Positions 9,001 to 14,312 of a stretch of 18,498 nt of DNA are shown piece by piece. A model generated the notes under the pieces. The model was not told the origin of the DNA. It saw only the letters and a list, made by a program, of their open reading frames with translations, and did not search any database. Source of the DNA: an uncultured Collinsella sp. Its GTDB lineage: Bacteria > Actinomycetota > Coriobacteriia > Coriobacteriales > Coriobacteriaceae. Made by a program: the position numbers and the translations under genes. The DNA lies in NCBI GenBank assembly GCA_900545835.1, contig URBB01000033.1, positions 1-18,498 of the forward strand, read 5' to 3'. Position 1 is the first letter of the stretch, and the number at the start of each line of letters is the position of its first letter.

Positions 9001-9357
9001 GACGGTGACCTGGAATGACGGCACCTCGGCGTAGTCGTAGGTTACGCCTTCGCCGCCGGTACGTCCTTGCGGTGCGCCCAAGCGGACCTCGGGCTGGCCT
9101 TCGATATTGCAGATAAAGCTGTACCAGATAAGACAGGGCTCGGTGCACTCAAGCTCAACGGTAAATATGCCGTCGCCCTCGTGCGTCATGGGATATCGAG
9201 ACTCACCGATCTCATCGACCCAGGTGCGCAGCGTAAGCGTCGCCTGCACGGGATCGGCATCCTCCAGAATCACGGAGAGCGAAAGGGTAGTTCCTGTGGT
9301 CACAGCGCCAAACGGAGTGCGAAACTGCGGCAGACGGCTGTTGTGTATCAATCTCAT
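6061..9357 (-). CDS. Fused GH13 amylase/neopullulanase-like enzyme and GH77 4-alpha-glucanotransferase
   Basis: A 1098-residue two-enzyme fusion with no signal peptide, so probably cytoplasmic. Residues about 10-120: beta-rich N-terminal domain. Residues 125-560: GH13 barrel with region I DGVFNH (263-268), nucleophile Asp351 in GWRLDVADE, acid/base Glu380 in GEVWED, and His454-Asp455 in SSHDRPR; the motif style is neopullulanase/cyclomaltodextrinase-like. Residues about 565-638: beta-sandwich. Residues about 645-1095: complete MalQ-type GH77 with nucleophile Asp908 in RLDHF, acid/base Glu954 in AEDLG, Asp1003 in THDTSTLAGW, and the C-terminal QDVLGLGDDARMN signature. Both active sites look intact. 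GH13 probably hydrolyses short or branched alpha-glucans (alpha-1,4 and/or alpha-1,6) while GH77 transfers maltosyl chains. No glgX is seen here, so it may supply debranching beside GlgP. The ribosome site is weak (TGGA). Confidence 0.93.
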   Translation of the reverse strand: MRLIHNSRLPQFRTPFGAVTTGTTLSLSVILEDADPVQATLTLRTWVDEIGESRYPMTHEGDGIFTVELECTEPCLIWYSFICNIEGQPEVRLGAPQGRTGGEGVTYDYAEVPSFQVTVYKHRENRPTWYERGMVYQIFPDRYARDEHWRERTLAEVEKPRKGIQRRMVEDWNEPPVYERAEDGSIKTWDFYGGSLKGIQEDLPRIAELGFTAIYLNPIFEAASNHRYDTADYTKIDPILGTEQDFTELCEAAEKLGISIILDGVFNHTGDDSIYFNRYGNYPGVGAWQSEDSPWRDAFYFHEDGSYDCWWGVGNMPAINESSELVRERLLGKDGVIRKWLRAGAHGWRLDVADELSDDFLTEIKKAVLAEKPDALLLGEVWEDASNKISYGHLRRYLQGSELDSAMDYPFRDMVIGFLMGYKNAYQAAEDIETLRENYPREALSCALNLLSSHDRPRIISVLGGGPDESQLPECERSKWRLDENAMGLAKSRFWLATLMQMTFPGVPSIYYGDEYGLEGLTDPGNRRTMPTKEDLHDFDTFAIVKNASAVRRALPFMIDGEIKAFALNDEVLAYNRTGKDGESATVIINRSLRNSHRVTIPALGECASDVISGHECEIHNGTVTLDLYPLGSSIIYHHAEQRLQEPLDHGAGVVCHITSVPTDDGKPGTIGAPTRRFIDHLAAMGMRYWQVLPVNPTDFFRSPYAGPSAFAGNIDLLPESHEELAADFETWKARGGEDADPLYTAFKHRNADWLEKYCVYMAVKKYFEGESRHDWPADVARYNEHLIDDKRFHNEAELQAYMQYRFDLAWCELMNYAHKKGIEVIGDIPMYVSDDSADAWSEPENFWLSDTGKAIEISGAPPDNFAPEGQVWGNPTFRWDHMKQNGYSWWMDRLRRAFSLYDRVRLDHFLGFHSYFSIPAGKACAEGRWLAGPGKDLFQTAYDELGPLNFIAEDLGYLTPGVRAMASTCGFPGMDVLEFSDYDVRCGVHPTPGKILYTSTHDTSTLAGWCTRSFAGGDEPSGVEVAAKLMSDALASDAPLVMMPLQDVLGLGDDARMNVPGVATGNWTWQADEADIAAAEGKTARLLRNNHRFWGEA

Positions 9358-9380
9358 AGTACGGTCCAGTTCAATAGAAT

Positions 9381-9398
9381 CATGGCCTGCTGGCCATG
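9381..9398 (-). promoter_or_regulatory. Hairpin in the leader of the amylase fusion
   Basis: CATGGCC TGCT GGCCATG is a perfect 7-bp stem with a 4-base loop, ending 23 bases before the start codon. It could affect translation, since the gene's ribosome site is weak, but no such effect can be read from the sequence alone. Confidence 0.5.
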
Positions 9399-9418
9399 GG
9401 CTTTACGCACAGGATGTA

Positions 9419-9453
9419 AGTATATCTGTTGTACACAGGCTGTATAAACAACA
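9419..9453 (-). promoter_or_regulatory. Candidate promoter and operator of the amylase fusion
   Basis: On the - strand a TATACT -10 box (9419-9424) lies about 60 bases before the ATG. The best -35 at 17-bp spacing is a poor TTATAC (9442-9447). An inverted repeat TGTTGT-15-ACAACA (9427-9432 and 9448-9453) covers the spacer and would place a dimeric repressor over the promoter. The repressor is unknown and the promoter call is tentative. Confidence 0.4.
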
Positions 9454-9512
9454 TCCGTTTACCATCGGCGAACGGTTGTCCTAGAAAATCGTTTTACCAA
9501 CTACCTACAGAG

Positions 9513-9539
9513 AAGGGGCGCCCGGTTGGAGCGCCCCTT
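9513..9539 (-). terminator. Terminator after glgA
   Basis: AAGGGGCGC (9513-9521) pairs perfectly with GCGCCCCTT (9531-9539) around a 9-base loop. On the - strand it is followed by CTCTGT, a weak T-rich tail. It lies 37 bases past the glgA stop and closes the glg gene cluster. Confidence 0.65.
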
Positions 9540-9575
9540 ACATAGGGTTTGATGAGGTTTTGGATCGTCTGTGGG

Positions 9576-11837
9576 CTAGCGGCGCTTGCGGGTGGCCGTT
9601 GCCTTGCGGACGGACGTCTTCTTGGATGGCGCCTTTTCCACGGTCGTGGCGGCAGGGGAGACCGGGGTCTCCTTGGCGGACTCGGGCTTGGCCTTTACCT
9701 CGGCCTTGGGCTCCTCTTTGGCAGCAGCAGGCTTAGTCTCTGCCTTGGGAGTTGCGGCCTTTGTCGTGGTCTTCTTGACCGTCGTCGTGCGCTTTCGCGT
9801 GGTGGTCTTGGCAGCGGACTTGGCCTCGACGGTTGCCTCCGCCTTGGACTCGGCAGGCGTCTCCTCGACTTTGGCGGCTGGCTTTGCGGCTGCCTTGGTC
9901 GTGGCTGCCTTGGTGGTCGTCGACTTCGTAGCCGTGGTCTTCTTGGCTGCCGTTGTCTTCTTGGCGGTCGTGGTCGTCTTCTTGGCAGCAGTCTTTGCCG
10001 GAGCCTTGGCGGCCGGTTTGGCCTCAGCGGCCTTGGCCTTTACCTCGGGAGCAGCCTCGGCTTCGGCGGCTTTCTTGGCAGCGGCGGTCGTGCGCTTGCG
10101 CGTGGTCGTTGTCTTGGTAGCGGTGGTTTTGGTTGCCGCCGCCTTGGTCGCAGTAGCCTTCTTAGCTGTCGTCTTGCGAGTCGTGGTCTTCTTTGCCGCA
10201 GGCTTCGCAGCAGGCTCGGGCTCAGGAGCAACCTCAGCCTTCACCTCAGGCTCGGGCTTTGCGGGCTCAGCCTCAACCGGCTTCTCCTCGGCCTTGGCTT
10301 TGGGCTCCGGCTCAGCGGCCACCGGCTCAGCAACAGCCTCAGGCTCGTCGACAACAGCCGCCGGCCTCTCAATCTCCGGATGCATAAAGAAGTACAGGTC
10401 CAGATATTTATCGGCCGAGCGCGTCCAGCTAAAGTCCTGGCTCATGGCCTGTGTGACCAGCTGGTTCCAGGCGTCGCGGTTATCCCAGAACAGGCGCGCC
10501 GCACGGAATACCGCGTCGCCCATCTCGTCGCCGTTAAAGTTGCTAAACGAGAAGCCCGTGCCCTCGCCGGTAAACTCGTTGTACGGCTGCACGGTGTCCT
10601 TCAGGCCGCCGGTCTCGCGCACAATGGGCAGGGTACCGTAGCGCATGGCGATGATCTGCGACAGGCCGCAGGGCTCAAACTTCGAAGGCATTAGGAACAT
10701 ATCGGCGGCGGCATACATACGCTGCGACAGCGCAGGATCGAACTCGATGCGTGCGGCCATGGTGCCGGGGTACTTGTCCTGGAAGTAACGCAGTCCGTCC
10801 TCGTAGTCGCGGTCGCCGGTGCCCAGCACCGCCACCTGCACGCCGCCGGCCAGGATGCGGTCGAGCGCGTACATGACCAGGTCCAAGCCCTTCTGGCGCG
10901 TCAGACGCGTGACCATGACCATAAGCGGACGGTCGTCGCGAACCTCGAGCCCCAGCTCTTCCTGCAGCTTGGCCTTGCACACAGCCTTGCCGGAACGGTC
11001 CTCAACCGTGTAGTTGGCGGCAATGCGCTTGTCGGTCGCCGGGTCAAAGCCCGCGACGTCGATGCCATTCAAAATGCCCTGCAGCGCGTACGAACGCTCG
11101 CGCAGAACTCCGTCCAGACCCTCGCCAAATTCGGGTGTCTGGATCTCGTTGGCATAGGTGGGGCTCACCGTAGTGATGGCGTCGGCATAGCGCAGCGCGC
11201 CCAGCATGTAGTTAATGCTGCAGGCGTCGCAACGCAGCTGCGAGGCGGCCGCCGGAATATGCGCCACGCCCAGGATGTCCTCCATCACGGTGTCGCTAAA
11301 CTGGCCCTGGAATGCCACGTTGTGGATCGAGAACACGGTCTTGACGCGGTCGTACAGCGGCAGGCCCTGGTAGAACTCGCGCAAAAACACGGGCGCCAGC
11401 GCGGTCTGCCAGTCATTGCAGTGCAGGATGTCGCACTCAAAGCCGGCCGGCAGGTGCTGCAGGCTCTCGGTGATGGCCTTGGAGAAGAACGCAAAACGCT
11501 CGCCGTCGTCAAAGAAGCCGTACGGATAGTCGCGCGCAAAGTAGCGCTCGTTGTCGATGAACATATAGGTGACGCCGTCGTGCTCGAGCTTCTCAAGTCC
11601 GCAGTACTCATTGCGCCAGCCCAGGCTCACGTAAAAGTCGGAGAAGTGCTCCATCTGCGCCTTGTACTCGTCCTTGATGGTGGCGTACTTGGGCACCATC
11701 ACGATGACTTCGGCGCCGGCGCGCACAAGCGCCGCAGGCAGCGAGCCCGCCACGTCGCCCAGGCCACCGGTCTTCACAAACGGCGCGCACTCGGCCGAGG
11801 CAAACACGATCTGCATCTTTTTGCTGGAATCAGCCAT
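9576..11837 (-). CDS. glgA: Glycogen synthase (GT5) with long Lys/Ala/Thr-rich C-terminal tail
   Basis: Transfers glucose from ADP-glucose to the non-reducing ends of glycogen. I use the ATG at 11837 (753 residues), which follows GGGAG at 5 bases; an ATG at 11849 lacks a ribosome site. Numbered from 11849: ADP-glucose motif KTGGLGDV at 26-33, RLTRQKG at 315-321, PSKFEPCGLSQ at 388-398 with catalytic Glu392, and TGGLKDTV at 413-420. The GT5 core ends near 490, the normal family length. Residues 501-757 form an extra tail: first an acidic Pro/Glu-rich segment (to about 548), then Lys/Thr/Ala blocks such as AAKKTTTRKTTAKK with several RKR clusters and a terminal RKRR. The tail has no hydrophobic core and should be disordered, like histone H1. 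It is the last gene of the glgB-P-C-D-A series. Confidence 0.96.
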   Translation of the reverse strand: MADSSKKMQIVFASAECAPFVKTGGLGDVAGSLPAALVRAGAEVIVMVPKYATIKDEYKAQMEHFSDFYVSLGWRNEYCGLEKLEHDGVTYMFIDNERYFARDYPYGFFDDGERFAFFSKAITESLQHLPAGFECDILHCNDWQTALAPVFLREFYQGLPLYDRVKTVFSIHNVAFQGQFSDTVMEDILGVAHIPAAASQLRCDACSINYMLGALRYADAITTVSPTYANEIQTPEFGEGLDGVLRERSYALQGILNGIDVAGFDPATDKRIAANYTVEDRSGKAVCKAKLQEELGLEVRDDRPLMVMVTRLTRQKGLDLVMYALDRILAGGVQVAVLGTGDRDYEDGLRYFQDKYPGTMAARIEFDPALSQRMYAAADMFLMPSKFEPCGLSQIIAMRYGTLPIVRETGGLKDTVQPYNEFTGEGTGFSFSNFNGDEMGDAVFRAARLFWDNRDAWNQLVTQAMSQDFSWTRSADKYLDLYFFMHPEIERPAAVVDEPEAVAEPVAAEPEPKAKAEEKPVEAEPAKPEPEVKAEVAPEPEPAAKPAAKKTTTRKTTAKKATATKAAATKTTATKTTTTRKRTTAAAKKAAEAEAAPEVKAKAAEAKPAAKAPAKTAAKKTTTTAKKTTAAKKTTATKSTTTKAATTKAAAKPAAKVEETPAESKAEATVEAKSAAKTTTRKRTTTVKKTTTKAATPKAETKPAAAKEEPKAEVKAKPESAKETPVSPAATTVEKAPSKKTSVRKATATRKRR
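9579..10349 (-). repeat. Low-complexity DNA encoding the GlgA tail
   Basis: Imperfectly repeated GCC/AAG/ACC-type codons, seen on the + strand as recurring GTCGTGGTCTTCTTGGC-like units, encode Ala, Lys, Thr and Pro runs. This stretch is prone to length change by slippage or recombination, and assembly of short reads across it deserves checking. Confidence 0.75.
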
Positions 11838-11842
11838 ATTGT

Positions 11843-11847
11843 CTCCC
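11843..11847 (-). promoter_or_regulatory. Ribosome binding site deciding the glgA start
   Basis: GGGAG on the - strand, 5 bases before the ATG at 11837. It overlaps the codons after the other candidate ATG at 11849, which has no purine-rich site of its own. Confidence 0.65.
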
Positions 11848-11860
11848 ATGTTGTTATTCG

Positions 11861-11896
11861 AGAATAGCCGCCAGGCGCGAACCGGGCGGCTATTCT
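11861..11896 (-). other. Hairpin between glgD and glgA
   Basis: AGAATAGCCGCC (11861-11872) is the exact complement of 11885-11896, with a 12-base loop. It fills the middle of the 90-base glgD-glgA gap. No T-run follows on the - strand, so it is more like an RNA-processing or stability element, or a partial attenuator, than a full terminator. Confidence 0.7.
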
Positions 11897-11927
11897 ACAT
11901 GTTACGAGCGATGTTGTGGTGCCAACG

Positions 11928-13055
11928 TTAACGCACGATGGTGGTATCGGAAGTTAACGGAGCCTTGCCCAGCACCAGGATGTTCTCGGGCGTGCCGCGA
12001 AGCTCGGTGTTAGTGGGAACCACGTTGTTCTTGTCCAGGATGGCGTTCTCAACGCGAGCGCCGCTCTTGATGATGCAGCTCTGGTTGATGATCGAGTTGG
12101 TCACCGAAGCGCCCTCCTCGACCACAACGCCGCGCGACAGGATCGAGTTGCGCACGGTGCCCTTGATGATGCAGCCGGCCGAGATGATCGAGTTGCAGGC
12201 GTGGCTGCCGGTCGCATAGCGCGAAGGCGGCACGTCGTGAGCCTTGGTCAGGATCGGGCGCTCGGGGTCAAAGAGCTGGTCGGCCACGGTCTGGTCGAGC
12301 AGGTCCATGCTGCGGCGATACAGCGACTTCTCGCTAAACACGCCCACGACCTCACCCTTGTACTCGTAGCTGCACACGTCGATGTTGCCAAAGTCGCCCT
12401 GGAGTGCCTCGAGCAGGTCCAGATAGTCGGCGGCCTGGTAGTGGTCGATGATCTCGAGCAGCGTCTCGCGGTTGACGATGCAGCAATCCATAGAGGCGTT
12501 GTCGCCGTACACGACGCCGGCGCTCACGCCCGTCAGGCGGCCGTTCTCGTTGATCTGCAGCTTGGTCTCGTCATCGACGTTGCGCGTGGCCTTGCAGTAC
12601 ACCACGGTCATCTGGGCGCCGGAGTTCTCGTGCGCATCGATGATGGTGTTGAGGTCCATGTTAAAGATGATGTTGGTGCCCATCATCACAACATAGGGCT
12701 TGTCCGAGCGCTGGAACAGCGTCTTGTTGGAGATGATGTCGCGCAGCAGGAAGCGCATGCCGCCCTTGGTGGTGCCATACGCGTTGCCGGGCACCATGAA
12801 CAGGCCGCCCTTCTTGCGGTCCAGGCCCCAGTCCTTGCCCGAGCCCACGTGGTCGATCAGCGAGCGGTAGTTGCCCGGCATGACGACTCCGACGGTCTTA
12901 ATGCCGGCATTCATCATGTTGGACAGCGGGAAGTCGATCAGGCGGTAGCGGCCCAAAAACGGAACGGACGCGATGGGGCGGTCCTTGAGCAGCACGCTGC
13001 CGTAGGTCGAAGAGTAGTTAGCGGTGATATAACCGATGGCCTTGCGATTGATCAT
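11928..13055 (-). CDS. glgD: GlgD, ADP-glucose pyrophosphorylase-like regulatory subunit
   Basis: A 375-residue GlgC paralogue with nucleotidyltransferase fold and C-terminal left-handed beta-helix (NSIISAGCIIKGTVRNSIL and following hexapeptides). I start it at MINRKAIGYI, 4 bases after the glgC stop, behind the purine stretch GGAAGGGGG; an in-frame start upstream at 13094 would lie inside glgC. Catalytic features of GlgC are gone: the N-terminal GGQGSRL loop is replaced by ANYSSTYGSVL, the metal-binding SGDH is GTNI (Asp to Asn), and no FTEKP substrate lysine motif is seen. The RYRLIDFPLSN motif (36-46) remains. This matches known GlgD proteins, which are non-catalytic partners that modify GlgC activity in a heteromer. 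Tight coupling to glgC supports equal production. Confidence 0.92.
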   Translation of the reverse strand: MINRKAIGYITANYSSTYGSVLLKDRPIASVPFLGRYRLIDFPLSNMMNAGIKTVGVVMPGNYRSLIDHVGSGKDWGLDRKKGGLFMVPGNAYGTTKGGMRFLLRDIISNKTLFQRSDKPYVVMMGTNIIFNMDLNTIIDAHENSGAQMTVVYCKATRNVDDETKLQINENGRLTGVSAGVVYGDNASMDCCIVNRETLLEIIDHYQAADYLDLLEALQGDFGNIDVCSYEYKGEVVGVFSEKSLYRRSMDLLDQTVADQLFDPERPILTKAHDVPPSRYATGSHACNSIISAGCIIKGTVRNSILSRGVVVEEGASVTNSIINQSCIIKSGARVENAILDKNNVVPTNTELRGTPENILVLGKAPLTSDTTIVR

Positions 13056-13059
13056 CGGA

Positions 13060-14208
13060 TCATTCCCCCTTCCCGATAACGACGTCATTTCCAACGACGG
13101 CCGTATCCTTGGTGGTATCGACAGAGCCGAGCTTCACGCCCTCTTCGACCGTGGAGTTCTCGCCCAAAATAGCGCGGCAGATGTGCGCGCCGCTCTTAAC
13201 GTGCGCACCCGGCAGCAGCACGGAGTCCTCGACCACGGCGCGCTCCTCGATGATGACATCGGTCGAAAGGATCGAGTGGCGAGCGGTGCCGTAGATCTTG
13301 CAGCCGTTGGAGACCAGGCAGTCGTCCAGGCGACCATCCGGGCCAATGTAGTGCGGCGGACGCGTGGTGATGTTGGACATGATGGGGAAGTGCTTGTCGA
13401 ACAGATCGAACTCGGGGTTGTTGCCCAGCAGGTCCATCGAGGTCTCGTGGAAGCTGGCGATGGTGCCAACATCCTTCCAAAAGCCGTGGAACTCGTAGCT
13501 GTACAGGCGCTTGTTCTCGCCGAGCAGCTTGGGGATGATGTCCTTGCCAAAGTCGTGGCTCGAGCGCTGGTCCAGAGCGTCCTCCTCGAGCGCCTCGATC
13601 AGCACGTCGGCCGAGAAGATGTAGATGCCCATGGACGCGAGGTTCGAATCGGGCTTATCGGGCTTCTCGGTGAACTTGGTGATGCGGCCGTCCTCGGGGT
13701 CGGTCGTCAGGATGCCAAAGCGGCTGGCCTCCTCCCACGGCACGGGCATAACGCTCACCGTGAGGTCGGCGTTGTTCTCAATGTGCGTCTTGAGCATCTT
13801 GCGGTAGTCCATGCGATACAGGTGATCGCCCGAAAGAATCAGGACGTACTTGGGGTCGTTGGCCTTGATGTAGTCCAGGTTCTGCGTAATGGCGTCGGCC
13901 GTGCCCGCATACCAGGCGCCGCCGGTCTGCGTCTCGTACGGCGGCAGGATCGACACGCCGCCGTCGCGACTGTCCAGATCCCACGCCTCGCCGGAGCCCA
14001 CATAGGCATGCAGCAGGTAGGGGCGATACTGCGTCAGAACGCCCACCGTGTCGATGCCCGAGTTGGAGCAGTTGGAGAGCGAGAAGTCGATAATGCGGAA
14101 CTTGCCACCAAAGCTAACCGCCGGCTTAGCGATCTTTTGGGTGAGTGCCCCCAATCGGCTGCCCTGTCCTCCTGCGAGGAGCATCGCGATGCATTCTTTC
14201 TTACTCAT
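13060..14208 (-). CDS. glgC: Glucose-1-phosphate adenylyltransferase (ADP-glucose pyrophosphorylase), catalytic subunit
   Basis: Makes ADP-glucose from ATP and glucose-1-phosphate, the committed step of glycogen synthesis. At 382 residues it is a normal Gram-positive-type GlgC. Motifs: GGQGSRL at 13-19, KPAVSFGGKFRIIDF at 28-42, WYAGTADA at 99-106, metal-binding Asp128 in LSGDHLYRMDY, and substrate Lys182 in FTEKPD. The C-terminal part has beta-helix hexapeptide repeats. All key residues are intact, in contrast to the adjacent glgD. The start is fixed by AAGGAG 6 bases upstream. It precedes glgD by 4 bases and follows glgP. Allosteric control by sugar phosphates is expected from the family but cannot be specified from the sequence. 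Confidence 0.97.
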   Translation of the reverse strand: MSKKECIAMLLAGGQGSRLGALTQKIAKPAVSFGGKFRIIDFSLSNCSNSGIDTVGVLTQYRPYLLHAYVGSGEAWDLDSRDGGVSILPPYETQTGGAWYAGTADAITQNLDYIKANDPKYVLILSGDHLYRMDYRKMLKTHIENNADLTVSVMPVPWEEASRFGILTTDPEDGRITKFTEKPDKPDSNLASMGIYIFSADVLIEALEEDALDQRSSHDFGKDIIPKLLGENKRLYSYEFHGFWKDVGTIASFHETSMDLLGNNPEFDLFDKHFPIMSNITTRPPHYIGPDGRLDDCLVSNGCKIYGTARHSILSTDVIIEERAVVEDSVLLPGAHVKSGAHICRAILGENSTVEEGVKLGSVDTTKDTAVVGNDVVIGKGE

Positions 14209-14214
14209 CGATTT

Positions 14215-14220
14215 CTCCTT
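14215..14220 (-). promoter_or_regulatory. glgC ribosome binding site
   Basis: AAGGAG on the - strand at 6 bases from the ATG, the clearest ribosome site in the cluster. Confidence 0.8.
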
Positions 14221-14247
14221 CTGTCATCGATGTTTCTAACCCATTAG

Positions 14248-14278
14248 CGGTGGGCACGGCGCCTGGTCGCGCCCACCG
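14248..14278 (-). other. Hairpin between glgP and glgC
   Basis: CGGTGGGC (14248-14255) pairs with GCCCACCG (14271-14278) around a 15-base loop that can itself fold. It stands in the 104-base gap. No T-run follows, so it is a possible RNA stability or attenuation element rather than a terminator. Confidence 0.5.
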
Positions 14279-14312
14279 AATAATGCCGTGCGGCAAAGGG
14301 AGCTCGCGGCCT

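Noticed and set aside
9579..10349. The GlgA tail as a separate fused histone-like gene
   Set aside because: There is no internal start with a ribosome site and no folded domain. The frame is continuous with the GT5 core, so it is treated as part of GlgA.
9549..10694. Gly/Leu/Arg-rich open frame on the + strand opposite the GlgA tail
   Set aside because: It is the shadow of the low-complexity Lys/Ala/Thr codons. The glgA frame runs uninterrupted from its catalytic core into the tail, and the + strand frame has no ribosome site or motif.
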